From positions 224,189 to 288,188 of the forward strand of contig CAJJDO010000116.1 of NCBI GenBank assembly GCA_905183005.1: 64,000 bases of DNA, in the 5' to 3' direction. The notes under the pieces were generated by a model. It was given only the letters and a program-made list of their open reading frames with translations. It had not been told where the DNA came from and made no database searches. Made by a program: the position numbers and the translations under genes. This DNA comes from Paramecium pentaurelia (taxonomy: Eukaryota > Ciliophora > Oligohymenophorea > Peniculida > Parameciidae). Shown piece by piece: positions 10,290 through 22,631 of this stretch (position 1 is the first letter of the stretch; each line of letters starts with the position of its first letter).

Positions 10290-13200
10290 ATGAAATTGAG
10301 GATTAAGCTAATTTTGATGATAGTATTTTTATCACTTTACTATTTTCTATTTAGTTTAGTATTGTTATTAGGTTAATATTTTGATGAAGAATATAGAGTT
10401 GAAAGTGAAACATTGTCTTAAGGAATTTATAATGAGTCAACTTTGGTATAAATTAATACTAATAAATTAGAGTAAAGTACGATTTGCTCGATATTATTAT
10501 GGAAGATCTAATAGACCAAATATAAATTCACTTTATGCTATATAAAATATAATAGATTACATTGATGATTATTAATAATTAGATGATATAAGTTTACTTA
10601 AATTAGATTGGCAATTTAATAATGTTACTAATTTGTAAATTCTGAAAAGAAGCTATCCAAATTAATATTAGTTATTAAAATATTACTCACCCTTATTAAA
10701 ATTGATTGAAATCTATACTAAAAATAATGTATTTGATCATTTTCATTTTTTATGTTAAAATGGATTAGGCATTTCATTTTCTAATGAGGATTTCAATTCT
10801 ACATAGGAATGGTATGAAACTTCAATATCCAATTGTAAAACATATAATGATTGTTTTGATTATATAAGTCAATACTCTTCATAAATTGCATATCCTAAAT
10901 TAGACTTAAATAATGAAGTTTGGAGAATGAGGGCTGGAAAAGAAGGTTATGAATGCTAATTATAAGTTTAGAAGAAAAGAGAACTTGCTATAATTAATTC
11001 AAAAAGACCAGTAATTTATTCATTTCTAACAAATGGAAATATTAATATAATTTCTAATGGAGTACTTATTAATAGTACACTAGAAGATGCCTTATCAATT
11101 TGGCCAAATCAAACTAGTGATTTCACTGATTAACTTTACACATTAGTTACAGTTCCTATAGAATATAGACAATGGAGAATGCTTTATGATGGAATGGGAG
11201 AATAAAGAGTTGTATTCTTTTCTGCATATCATTTTGTACATCCAAACTTTCCAAATATTAATCTTACTAAAGAATTAATAACTAAATGTTCTATGATTTA
11301 TCTTGAATCAATGTCACTGTCATATTACAAACAATTAGCAGGTTAAAATGAATAAGCATCCACAGTTTCAATGAATCTTATAATAGTTGCTTGTGCTTTG
11401 CATATAGTTCTAATCTTTTATTTTTGGAGGAAAGGTGTAGTGATTGCACTTTCTCTAGAAGTTCCAATTAATTAATTAATTAAATTAACAAAAGTTGATA
11501 TGAAATATCTCGAAGTTCAATATTTTAATTTAGAGAGTTATAAAGATCTCTTTAATAATAAAGAAATAAGAAAATTTTATGAAGTCATAATCAATTATTT
11601 GAATAGCATTAAATATTCAAATAATAAATTATTATAAGGATCTAAAGATATGGATGAAGCTGAAGCTTTAATTATTTTAAGTATGTCTAAGCGTTTCTAT
11701 AAAAAATATTATAATAATCCTGCTGTTGGTATCTGTGCCAATAATATTGCTAAGATTCATATGAGAAATCAAAGATATTTGGAAGCAATGAATGAATAAG
11801 AGGAATCAGTTTTGATAGCTAATTAAGATTTGTAAAGTTTAAAAGAAATGGAATAATATGCAAATTAAGCAGCATAACCTTAAGATGATTAATAATTAAT
11901 TAAATTGTATCTTAGATTGAAAAATAATGTTTTATAGAAGTTTTAAAGATAGGAAGAAAAAGTAATGAAGGATGTTATAAAAGATTTAGAAAGTAAAACA
12001 AAAGTAATTTAAAATTCATAAAATTGCATTGTAAGAAGACAAACTACTTAAAGATTAAAAAATGAAACTACTTAATTAAAAAGTTCATTAGAATCTGAAG
12101 TGCATCATTTGAATCAACAAACACCTAAAACACCTAAATAAACAAATAATTTGTTAAGAAAAACATTTTAAGAAGATAAAAATCCAATTCAAGAAGAAAA
12201 TTTAGATTTACCAAGTGATAGATTAGAAAATTTAGGAACTCCAAAAAAATCGAGTCCTCTTTTAAGAATATAAAGTAATGAAGAATTCTCTAAAAAGTAA
12301 GTTATTATTGAGCATAAAATTGTTTTTAGAAAATATTAATTAGCTTGCATACTCTATAATTATAGTATGACAAAATCATAATCAACATTTCTTAATGAAA
12401 GTGTTAAACAATTTAATGATATTATGGATGATCTTTAAAATCTTCCTGATTCATTTTCTATTTAATATATGAAAATAAATATAATAACAAAAAAAGCATT
12501 TTGTTTTGCTAGAGCTGGAATGCTAGAAAAAGCAAGATTAGAATTGGAAGAAGCTGAAACTAAATTAAAAATTTTATAAGCTAATAGAGGTGAAATAAAA
12601 TAATTAGAAATTTCTGATTTTGTAGATATTTTTAGAGAAATTCCTTTAGAAATTTTGAGAGAAAAATTAGCAGGTTTAGAAGTAATAAGTACTTTTATGT
12701 ATAGGCATCCTTATTAATGATTAGAGGAGAATATGTTGAAGCTTGTTATAAGTTTATTTCTATTTTAAAAGCAGAAGGACATTATGATCCTGGATTTTAG
12801 AAATTTGTATTAAAGACATTAACAAAAATATTTAAAAGATGTAATGTAGATCATAATTGTTTGATCAAATTTTCATAATAAAATTAACTTAAAAGACTTG
12901 AATTAATCTTTTTACTTGATTATTCATCTGAAATGACTACTGAATAATTTACTTTATCTCATCATATGTGTCAGAATGTTGTTTAATCTTTAAATGATGA
13001 TTCATTTGTTGGACTATATGCATTTAATGAATCTTTACATGAAATTTTCCCTTTATAATTAAAAGGAACTTATAAAAAACTTTTAGAATCAACAATAGAG
13101 AAAGTGTTAATAAAACCAGGTGGTTAGGGTAATATCTTCTCAGCTTTAGAGATTACAATAGCATCTTTATTTGAGAAAGATAAACCTGAGTAAAGTAAAT

Positions 13201-13742
13201 AATTATCTTTACATTTAAAATCTAATTAAATTAAATAATAAATAGAATAAGAGGAATTTAGATGTTCTGATATGGAATTTAGATGTAAAACTAGTTCTCC
13301 AAGAGTAGGAAAGACTTTTTCTGGTGGATTTAGTTAAGCTATGAAATAATATGAAGAAAATTAGTTTGATAATGTTAGTTTAAATGAGAATATGGTAAGA
13401 ATTGAAGATAATATTTCTTAGAATTAATATAAAATTGATATTGATAATATTGATGAAGAAAAAGATGAACATACAATTAGATATGTATGTATATTTAGTG
13501 AGGGAGTTCATAATTACAATTAAATGTCAATTGATAGATTGAAAAGTTTGATAGAAAAAAAGAATATCCATTTACTAGTTTTTAATATTGCAAATTAAAA
13601 TATGAATATGCTTTATCTTAAATAATTATCTTAAGTCTCATCAGAAAGTAGATTCTTTACAAATGAAATTGAAATTAAAGATTTTTTTTCAAAACTTAGA
13701 ACTAATGATTTTACAAAAAGAGTTTATTTAGAATTCTTCTGA
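10290..13742 (+). CDS. membrane protein with extracellular sensor-like region and C-terminal VWA domain
   Basis: Three exons (introns 10446-10470, 25 nt, and 12682-12704, 23 nt) give 1,134 aa. An N-terminal signal-anchor (LILMIVFLSLYYFLFSLVLL) precedes about 330 extracellular residues that include EVWRMRAGKEGYEC, a layout like dCache/VGCC-alpha2 sensor regions. A second TM segment follows near residue 365 (MNLIIVACALHIVLIFYFW). The cytoplasmic part has helical, TPR-like stretches, a low-complexity linker, and a VWA domain starting LELIFLLDYSSEM. The MIDAS motif DxSxS reads DYSSE, so the third ligand is Glu. The domain closes with VCIFSEGVHNYN. A sensory or adhesion role is inferred only from architecture. 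Confidence 0.8.
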
Positions 13743-13946
13743 ATATTAATTCACTATAATTATCTTTATAAATATCTCAAAAATCTAAATTTATTTTTTT
13801 TTCAGATAAATATTATTTATATTATCAAATTCTTATGTGCTTAAATCTAAAAATTAGAGAAATATAAATCTAATAAGTAAATAATATTATGAATAATGTT
13901 TTGTTATTTCTTAAATGATTAAAATATGAAAGATATCTACTCATTG

Positions 13947-14700
13947 TCATTATTATTGAAACAATATCATATACTTTTAAAGTATCATTTGCTTAGTTTG
14001 ATGCAAATGATTTTCTATTAAAGATATATGTTATCTGAGTTCTTAAATTTTACTATCATTATCTAAATTCTCATTTCTAAAATATTATTAGTTATTACTA
14101 CTATAATTATTAGATTTTTAAGATTATTTCTGCAATACTATCTCCTTGAAAATCTTTATTTTTACTACAAATTTTAAGTTTTTTTAGGAGATGATGTTTG
14201 ACTTAATTCACAGTTGAACCTGGAATTTATTAAGCTATATCAGTAAAACTAATTCCATTTCTTGATTATTCCATAATGAATGCTTCTTCAGATATAGTAA
14301 ACCTTTTTTTTGCTTAAATATAGTTTATATGTTTACTTGATTTAGAAGATCTAATTTTTGATTTTTTTTTATCTCTCCTTTTACTCAAGCATTCTGAACA
14401 CTATGAACAACTGGCTTCTGCTTCATAATTTTCTTCCTATTCTAATTGTTGATTTTTTTATGTTATACTTTTAGTGAATTCTTACTCACATTTTTCTTTA
14501 TTTAAGTTCAACCTTTCTATATCAGGAAAGAGATATTTTTCAGTTTTTTTGGCAGATATTTCAAATATAGATTATTCTTCTAAAATGCTAGATCCAGCAT
14601 TAGTAGATATGTCTTAATCTTATTTAGATGATGCAATGAATTATTATTTCCAAAAATTTGTAGCTTAATTACAAATTTTTTCAAGGCCATTTCGATTCAT
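13947..14700 (-). CDS. SANT/Myb-like helix-turn-helix protein
   Basis: Two exons with a 25-nt intron (14077-14101) give 242 aa. After an acidic/Cys-containing N-terminal half and a basic stretch (KRRDKKKSKIRSSKSSK) there is a single SANT/Myb-like repeat, RFTISEEAFIMEQSRNGISF then TDIAQQIPGSTVNQVKHHLL, with the typical spacing of three helices. The C-terminus is Gln-rich and probably coiled. Such proteins bind DNA or histone tails; the target is unknown. Its start is 45 bp from the stop of the NASP gene on the same strand. Confidence 0.7.
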
Positions 14701-14745
14701 TAGATTTAATAATTAAAAATGAAAAACATAAAATAATAATCAACC

Positions 14746-15677
14746 TCAAATTTTCCTTTTTATTTGAATACCATTTATTTCATTTGATTATTTACTAATT
14801 CTTCCTAAATATTATATTTCCTGTTAAAAAATTGGTTCTTAATTTTTCCATTTTTATATCTCTTTTTAACATGCATTTACTTCATTTAACTATATATAAG
14901 TGTCTTCCATTTTATCAATTAACATTTTTAATAAATCATTATCAAGTACTATTTTTTATAAATTCTTTTCACTCAAATCAATATCACATTATTTGTTATA
15001 TAGTTATTAATAACAATAACGAAAAGATTATTCCAAATGATTTAAACTCAATTTTTCACAACCATTTTCATTTTATAATAAAATTGCATTTCCTATCTTA
15101 AAATTTACTGCACTAAGTTCCTTATAATTATATGAATTTTTCAAAAAATCTAAAGCTGCATAAAAATTTAATAATCCATCTTTATAATCTTCTCTCCAAG
15201 TCTAAAGGTCTCCTATTCTTATCAATATTAAACTCATTTCTAATTCAGTCTCATTAATTTTTGATCTAATTTCTATTAAAATCTAAAAGTTTTACATTAC
15301 AACTAATCTTATAATTTATACATCTCTATATTTTGTTTATCAAGTCTATTTCTTAAGATTGTTTTTGCTGCTTCTAAATTCTCAAATGCTAATTATGTAT
15401 TTTTCAATTCCCTATCATTTCTTGAAATCTCTACACAATTTAATGAATTCTCAACAGAATCTTAAGATTATTCCAATATTTAAACTAGAATACTTCCATA
15501 TTCAAAATAATATTATGCCATATTATTATCTAATTAATCTTAATAATATTGAGCTGCTTTTTCAATTAATTTAACCATTTTATCTTCTAACTCTTTCAAA
15601 TCAATACTTTCATTTTTTAAGGATCTAATTGCATCCAGTTCCTTAATTAAACATTTTTCCTTTTTTCTCGATTTCAT
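14746..15677 (-). CDS. NASP: NASP/Hif1-type histone chaperone with SHNi-TPR repeats
   Basis: Two exons with a 23-nt intron (15273-15295) give 302 aa. Family features: a first TPR with AQYYFEYGSILVQILE, the LAFENLEAAKTILRNRL helix pair and, after a variable loop, ETELEMSLILIRIGDLQTWR with EDYKDGLLNFYAALDFLK, which matches the NASP pattern of a TPR interrupted by an acidic insert. NASP/Hif1/Sim3 proteins bind H3-H4 and H1 in cytosol and nucleus. The loop here is shorter and less acidic than in animals. The upstream neighbour in the same orientation encodes a SANT-like protein, but a functional link is not shown. Confidence 0.85.
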
Positions 15678-16274
15678 TATTATATAAATTAAATAAACAA
15701 TAAAATACTATTATTAAAAAGAAATATAATATATGGATTATATTAAATAATTGTAATATATTTTATGAATAAAATAATTATAATAATAATAATGTTATTT
15801 ATTTATTATAAAATTAATCTAGTTAATCTTTTTAATATTTGAAAATTTGATTTCTCTGCTTTATAAATGATAATCTAATTATTTTATAAATATTTATGAA
15901 TATTTAACATATTAAATAAATTATCAAAAAAGCCTTTTGTTAAATTAGATAATTGATAAAATTTTTTAAATTTGTTGGTTGCTAAAATATTTATAAAAAG
16001 TAATTGAGTAAGCGATTAATTTAAATAAATTATTATATAAATATATTCTCAATTTTTATTTGAACTTCTTTGATATTGCTATTATTATTGTTAAAACTAA
16101 TTTCCTGATATCGCTTTTCCAAGAAAGACAATTATTTAATTTACATTTATTGCGTTTGAATTAATTAATTATACATTTATATCAAAAATTTATTAACAGA
16201 TTATTAATTAATGAGAAACATATTTTTAATAACCATAAAAATATTTTCAATATTATTTATATATAATTTATTAT
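15678..16274. other. AT-rich intergenic region
   Basis: About 600 bp between two minus-strand genes. A weak minus-strand frame around 16000-16150 is rich in Ile/Lys/Asn and has no recognisable start, stop or intron structure. I make no gene call here. Confidence 0.45.
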
Positions 16275-16996
16275 TCATTTGAGCAATTTTTTTGCTTTAA
16301 CAATTAAATTATCAATTATGTAGGGTTTCACATAAGATTTCTCAGAAAATATCACTAAAATAAATTTTCCAGAAGGGAAATGAGAGGACACCTATGTTAA
16401 TATTTACATTGTTATAAAACTTCAGTGATTGAAATTCTTTAGAATTCACCTTTTCCTCTCAAAAGTATTTGCGTTTATCCCTTAAATATTGGTTTCCCTT
16501 TAATATTGGCATCAACTTCTTTTGGAAATTTCTCCGATGTGTATCTGAGTTCAAAGGGAATTTTACATTCTTAAAAAAATAGGACAGTCTTCATCCTCTA
16601 AAACTTCTCCATTCATACTTCTCAAACTAACAGATAAATTGAACATTCTCTCTCGATAGATTTCCTTGATCTCCTCCTCTAAATTCAAGTAGGATATGAA
16701 ATTCTTATGACCGTATTAACTCAAAATAAATTGATGTTAGCTAATTAGAATAAACCTGATACTTCTGTCTATGTATAGTAATTCTGGATTACAATCCCTA
16801 TTTAGGGACAATTTTAGTAGGTAAATTTTCAATGCATTTTTTCAAAGAGTCTAATCCAATAGATAAATTATGCTGGATTAGACTTTATGTTTACAACATA
16901 TCTCTCATCATTTTGAGATTTAAGTCCTTTTATTTTTCTAAGAACTCTTCCAATTCCTACATAATAAGTTTTAAAATTATCTAATATATGATTCAT
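16275..16996 (-). pseudogene. hypothetical gene broken by two single-base shifts
   Basis: Protein-like sequence runs continuously on the minus strand but changes frame twice. It starts at 16996 (MNHILDNFKTYYVGIG). The frame shifts at an A6 run near 16840 (one base missing) into NRDCNPELLYIDRSIRFILI. It shifts again at a T7 run near 16573 (one base extra) into PFELRYTSEKFPKEVDANIK. A 29-nt intron (16392-16420, GTT start) then joins the end, SSHFPSGKFILVIFSEKS, with TGA at 16275. I found no introns of normal size that repair the two shifts. Either it is a young pseudogene or both shifts are sequencing errors in homopolymers. The C-terminal part looks like a beta-sandwich, but I cannot name the family. 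Confidence 0.5.
16848..16884. repeat. perfect 11-bp inverted repeat with 15-nt loop
   Basis: The arms AGTCTAATCCA (16848-16858) and TGGATTAGACT (16874-16884) are exact reverse complements separated by 15 bases. They lie inside the broken gene at 16275-16996, a few bases from the first frame change. Such a palindrome could fold in DNA or RNA, or mark a local rearrangement. No function is known. Confidence 0.6.
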
Positions 16997-17174
16997 TCAT
17001 TAATTTGAAACATTTGAAATATATGTTTAGAATAAGGGGAATTTATTTAAATTACAATATAATTTGTTTAGAATTGAAGTATTTTACGTTTCATTTACCT
17101 CATAGTCTAATCAAAGGAAGAAATTAATACAATAAATTAAAATATTATATAAGAATAATCATTTCCCATTAATA

Positions 17175-19732
17175 TCAGTGTTATAAGCCTGGTTTATAAT
17201 AATGACTTTATACATAATTAGATTGAGTGGCATTTGGCTAAGCTAATATACTGATCATTTTTCCTTCACCCATTTCCTAATGTTGAGATTTATGAGCAAT
17301 GATTGATTAATTAGTTTTCTTCCCTTGTTGAATAATATAAGGATTTTAAATCATTGGAATAACTTCATTAAGCATAATGGCATTTCTATTTGCAGCATGG
17401 ACATCTAAGTTAAAATTAATATAATACTCATTTCTTAATCATTATTGCCTGAATCATCATACAACATAGGAATCTATTTTTTTTTAAGTAGATCCCTTGC
17501 CTCTTAACATCCCATCTGAGCAGCTTTCTAATATCTTTAAATTGCATAATTGACATCCTTTTTAACATATTTACCAGCCTCATACATTAAACCCAAATGG
17601 AAATCAGCTTTTGCATTACCTAATTTAGCAGATTCTTCATAAGCATTAAAAGCCTTAGCATAATCTATACTCACTCCTTCATATCCCTATTCATAAATAA
17701 GACCCATATTAATTAATGCTTCTGAATCTTTTAATTCAGCAGCCTCTTTATAGAATTTAAGAGCTTCTCTCTAATTTTCAGGAACACCAAATCCACTATG
17801 GTAGCAATCTCCTAATTTGGTCATGCAAGTAGGATTCTTTAGTTTTGCACCTCTAAAATAATAATGAATTGCATTTTGTGGATCTTTTTATACTCCAAAT
17901 CCACACTCATAAAGATGTCCTAAATAAAAATAAACTTCTGTGATTTCAGGATTCTAGATCATGATTTGAATCAAATATTAATGTGCAAATAAGTAATCTT
18001 CTTACCTTCCTGAATTACTACAATCTTTCATTACATAATGCATATATTATAGTCTGCATGAAACATCTCCTTTCAAAGCTCCTTCTTTATAATAACTTTT
18101 AGCTTGTTCTAAATTAACTCCAACTCCATATCCAAATTCATAACATTGAGCTAACCAATATAGTGAATTAGCATAACCAAGTTCTTTAGCTATTTCAAAA
18201 TATTTGAGGGCTTTGCGATAATTATTCCCTAAGACCTTCTCTTAAAATTCTGGATGATTATAATAAAAGAGCCCTAATGCATTAATAGCTCTAGGATATC
18301 TCACCTTCTTTCCCTATGAATAATAGAATTCAGCTGATTCTAGACTAGGTTCTTATATATCTAGAATATATAAGATATATAATATATACATGATTCTCCA
18401 TCTTCACTTTTGAGACCATTCTCAAATATCTCACCCAAATCTACAAGTGCATCCAAATGTCCTTGTTCACTAGCTTATTAAAAGAATACAACAGCTTCTG
18501 ATTTCTATTCATCCCTAGTCTATAATTTTCCTTAGGATAACATTTATCCATCAATTACTTAATCTAATAACAACCTACCTATTTTATAGAGTCCTTCTGC
18601 ATTTGATTATGCAGCACTCTTCTCCCAATAAGTATAAGCTTTATTCAAATCTTTTGGAAAGAACTTACCTTCAGAAAATATTTAAGCAATAATATTGAAT
18701 GAATTAACATCTTAATTTACTTCTGCCAATTCATAATATAAATTTAGAGCTTCAGTAATATTTTAAGGTCTTCCAATTCCATAGAGCATCTCATGTGCAG
18801 TTCTTAATCTATCATCTTGAATAGGTTAATCTCTATAAACTGGAACCTCTTTAACTTTCTCAACATACTCAATGACTTTCTTTTCAACAGGTTTATCCAC
18901 ATATACAATTTTTTCAACAGGCTTATCAACATATACAATTTTATCAACTGGTTTATCTACATAAACTACTTTATCAACAGGTTTTTCTATAATTTTAGTT
19001 TCTCCTGCTGCACTAGGAAAATAATCATTTAATTATTTAATTAAGAATGATCTAAAATCATCATAATTTAGACTTGTTTTAACTACAAAAATATCAACAT
19101 TATTATTTTCTAAATTAGGTAATGCTGACCATTAAATAAAGTCTAACTCTATTTTTCTATATTCATTTTCAAAATTTTTCAATGCTTCTCCTTTTCCACA
19201 ACAACCTGCATTTGCTAATCTACCAAGACTAACACTTATAGAATTCATATTATCTTATGTTGATTTTGCTAAAGTTTAATAGTATTCGTTTAACTTAATT
19301 TTTACTTTAGACTTATCTTATTCTATATTCATAATCAATTTTTATTAATCTAAGAAAGGTTTTGAGTATCTTTATCGTGCCTCTTATGGTATTTTTTGAT
19401 TATCTACAATTTAGTTTGCTATTCTTTCTAATAAAATTTAAATTGAATCAGTTACTAAATGGTTATTCAGTTGCCCATCCCTTAATTTTCTACCATAAAG
19501 CTACAGCAACTTAATCATTTTTCCCTTAATCTTATTTTTACTTCATTTATCTTTCTTATTCAACCTGATTAATATATCAAGAATCAGTTACTTCAATATC
19601 TTTAATTGTATTTTTCAAACGATCCATAACAATCTATTCTAACTAAGCAATAACATGTTCCTTTTTTCCTTAATCATTTTTATCTCTACTACCACTAGCA
19701 GGTCTAGCATTTGAATGGGTTGATCTATCCAT
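17175..19732 (-). CDS. Sel1-repeat protein with alveolin-like KPVxKxVYVD repeats
   Basis: Five exons (introns 19565-19591, 19428-19455, 18361-18389, 17405-17427) give 816 aa. The N-terminal 220 residues are polar and helical and include a CCGKG patch. Residues about 225-275 are tandem 10-residue units of the type KPVDKIVYVD ending VKEVPVYRD, the Val-Pro/Lys pattern of alveolins that build the membrane skeleton of alveolates. From about residue 285 to 730 there are many Sel1-like/TPR repeats (ALKYFEIAKELGYANSLYWL, QNAIHYYFRGAKL, REALKFYKEAAELKDSEALI). The C-terminus is polar. Sel1 repeats are protein-interaction scaffolds. I infer a cortex-associated scaffold; the alveolin assignment rests on the repeat pattern only. 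Confidence 0.8.
18879..18984 (-). repeat. about 30-bp tandem coding repeat (alveolin-like)
   Basis: Consecutive degenerate 30-bp units encode KPVDKVVYVD, KPVDKIVYVD, KPVEKIVYVD and a diverging fourth unit. The DNA units share a core resembling ATCAACAGGTTTATC. They lie within the Sel1 gene and explain the local sequence redundancy. Confidence 0.75.
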
Positions 19733-19805
19733 TTTATTAAAATTAATTTGAATTGAGACAATACTTATGAAATATATATACTGATTTTCTTTGTTATAAA
19801 TCAAT

Positions 19806-20718
19806 TCATTCAGTTTATGTTCCTTAACCTCCTTCACCTGATTGACCTCCTTCTTATTATTATTCTTTTTATTCTTATTATTCTTCTTATTTTTATTCTT
19901 CCTATTTTTATTCCTTATTTACTTAATATAATATTACTTATTTTTCTTGATCACATATTATTGATTGACCTCCCAAATAAGTTCTATCAAAATCTTCAGG
20001 AGCCAATCTTGTAGCTGCCATCAATTTCTCTTTTACAGCTTATTCTCTTTATTATGTTGCTTGTAATTTTTCAACTAATTTTAATTCCTATGCTTCTAAT
20101 TGTTTTATTGAATACTCATATTTTTCATTTTCCATAATTATCTTTTATCTTTCTCTTTCCTACTCCAATCTAACTTTTTATTATTTCTCAAATAGTTTTT
20201 CTTAAATCATTGCTTATGATAGTTTTTCTTCTTCCTTCTTTAATGTTGCTCTCAACCTTAGATTTTAAGCAATTTTTATTTGCTCTTCATTTGTTCTCAT
20301 TATTTCAAATTTAATGGAATTTTTCATTAATTAAGCATCTTAATGTTTCATCTCCCTTACCTCTTATTTCATCTTTTTGAGATGCATTCTTTCATATTAA
20401 GTTTACTAGTATTTAGTTGGATCAATCATCGATAGTTGATGTTATTTCTGTTCTTTCTATTTTATTTATTATACCTGAAATAATTACTTTCATCTTCTAT
20501 GCAAGTCGTGAAGCATACACATCAAGTGCTAATTGTTCTGCCATTTCTACTTTTTTTGACAGTTTCTCATTTTCTTTCTTTAATTATTTGATTCTATTCT
20601 CAACAGTCTAAGACTCCAACTCTAATTATTTTTATCTTCTTTTGACTTCATTTAAACTGAAATCTTCAGATGTTCTTACTGATTACACAGATGAACTTTA
20701 ATGTAATTTTGGCAACAT
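19806..20718 (-). CDS. coiled-coil protein
   Basis: Two exons with a 31-nt intron (20457-20487) give 293 aa. Most of the protein is predicted coiled coil by eye: heptad-rich Lys/Glu/Gln sequence such as VKRRQKQLELESQTVENRI and KQEVREMKHQDAQLMKNSIK, with no membrane segment. A short conserved-looking spot, AATRLAPEDFDRTYLGG, precedes a Gln/Glu tail and a GGQSGEGGQGTQTE end. The composition suggests a cytoskeletal or ciliary protein, but no family is recognised. An in-phase 24-nt segment near the 3' end (GTAATATT..) could be another intron. Confidence 0.7.
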
Positions 20719-21053
20719 ATTATAAATAAATAAATAATTTATATAATAAATTCAAACAAACTTTTCACATAATGAATATGATTAAACTATTACTCATAAG
20801 TTCTTCATTTTTATCAATTTAAATTGAAAGTTTGGTTTTTATTAATAAAAATATTAAAATATAAGTCTTGATATTTAAATCTCTTAATTTTAAAACTTTT
20901 TATTAATACATAATTTCTTTTAATTTACTATAAGTTTAATAATATTTAGATTTGGTTTGATTACTTATAATTCTTTTATATTAAATAGTTTTTTTTTTAT
21001 TTTCATACTAAAATATTAAATTTTTATTTTTATTTCTTACAAATTCTTGGTTA
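20719..21053. other. AT-rich intergenic region
   Basis: About 335 bp with A/T runs and no exon-like frame. It lies upstream of the coiled-coil gene and downstream of a decayed gene. Confidence 0.45.
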
Positions 21054-21897
21054 TCAATTTATCATTCCTACTATTCCAAATTCTATTTGTTAATTATTTT
21101 CTCTTATATTATATTCTTCTTGTAAAATAATTATGATAAGATCTTTATTATTTAATAACAAAGTTTAGACAAATCTATTAAATTATATTAAAGTTTGATA
21201 ATTATTAGATTAGATTAGATTAAATATAGTTCTTATATCTACTTATACAAATTCTATTTCTTAATAATATTAAATATTATTTTAATATTAATTATAAAAT
21301 TTATTATTATAAAAGATTTTTATACATATATAATTCATTATATAAAACAAATACCTTTATTTTATTTACTAATTTCTTTAATAATCAACCAGTCAAATTA
21401 CATGTCATTAATACATCATGTTAAAATTCAATAATTCTTGAATATTTATCCTTATGAATAGAATCTAGAACTATAATAATTTAAAATATTTGATTCAAAT
21501 ATCTATATGATAATTATACTGTGTGATTATTCCCACCTTTTAGGCATAACTTAGAAAACTAATTGCTTATGAATTTTCTTCTTTTAAGTATTATTTTACA
21601 TCAAATTTCTTAGATAGTAAAGAGAATAATTAATCTTAAAATCTATATTAATCTTAATTAGGTAATCTTCCAATAAGTCTATAAAAAGTGTGGATATTGT
21701 TTTAATATTATCCTTATACGCAACTTAATAAAGCATCTTTTAAACACTACTTAGGTAATCAATAATGACCTTATCGAATTATAAATATTATTAATTTTTA
21801 GTCATTAATCTTTATGGCATCAATTTAACAAATTTTATTAGTTATTCTTTATCCAAAAAAATGTTAAATATATTTATTTTCCAATTTTGTAATTAAT
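21054..21897 (-). pseudogene. decayed helical protein gene, family unknown
   Basis: A clearly protein-like minus-strand frame runs from about 21897 through an ATG at 21820 (VIIDYLSSVQKMLYQVAY, TISTLFIDLLEDYLIKI) to TGA at 21428. The same frame continues for about 90 bases with another TGA (CINDMQFDWLIIKEISK). A second frame covers about 21270-21054 (TLIQFNRFVQTLLLNNKDL, EYNIRENNQQIEFGIVGMIN). No plausible introns remove the TGAs. The amphipathic pattern suggests an alpha-helical repeat protein. I read it as a pseudogene, though an unusual splicing pattern cannot be excluded. Confidence 0.45.
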
Positions 21898-22138
21898 TAA
21901 TAACATAATAATTTAATAATAGAATTTATCTATAATATATCAAAAAATTGGAAAATTCTAATTATAGTTTATAGAATTGTATGATTTACTTTTTATAGAT
22001 TTCTATATGTACTATGTAAGATATATGAAAAGAATGAATTATGGAAAATTGCTTAATAATTATAAATTATTTAAAAATAAATAAATCTTTCTATGTTAAA
22101 GAGTTAGCTTGAAAACAAACATATATAGAAAGTGATTA

Positions 22139-22612
22139 TCATTAAAGTCGAAAGCTAGTTGTAAAAGTTTTTCGATTAGTCTTTTTCATCGTTTAGTCTA
22201 CTGAGAATCCTCGTGCTCTTTTTTAACTCACTTAATCAATTCTTCTCCAAGAATCAAAATTAAGCTCTAGATTCTACTTTATATTTTTCATATCCAATTC
22301 ATGTTTGATATGAGGGATTTCTTATTTAAAATAATCTTTTTTAGCTCTTTACCACTTAGATGTAAGTCCCATGTATATAGTGGCATCATATTCTGCATCA
22401 TCTCTAATTTTCCTGGTTAAAGAAATATGATCTTAGATAAAAGATTTGAATTATTCTTTTTGTTTTTCTCTGAGTTTATTTAATGGTAGGTCTCCTAAGA
22501 CATAAGTTGTTTTGTTGAGTTTAGCTTTTGGGCTTTCTTTAACAAACTATTAACAGTATTATTTGAATGAGATGTTAGGGTGCTTAGGTAATTGATTTTA
22601 CTTATTAATCAT
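22139..22612 (-). CDS. hypothetical basic protein
   Basis: A single exon of 158 codons, ATG at 22612 to TGA at 22139, 157 aa. It is rich in Lys, Arg and Gln, with no membrane segment (LNKTTYVLGDLPLNKLREKQ, DDAEYDATIYMGLTSKWQRA, KKRARG-like end). No domain is recognised. Its start codon is only 19 bp from the start codon of the large PAS gene on the other strand, one of the tightest divergent pairs in the window. Confidence 0.65.
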
Positions 22613-22631
22613 ATTTTATTATATATCGAAA

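Noticed and set aside
14832..15101. Plus-strand 89-codon ORF rich in Phe/Leu/His
   Set aside because: It is antisense to the spliced NASP gene, and its composition is the mirror of Lys/Glu/Asn codons.
15990..16150. Weak minus-strand open frame rich in Ile/Lys
   Set aside because: No start, stop or splice context and no recognisable motif; indistinguishable from AT-rich background.
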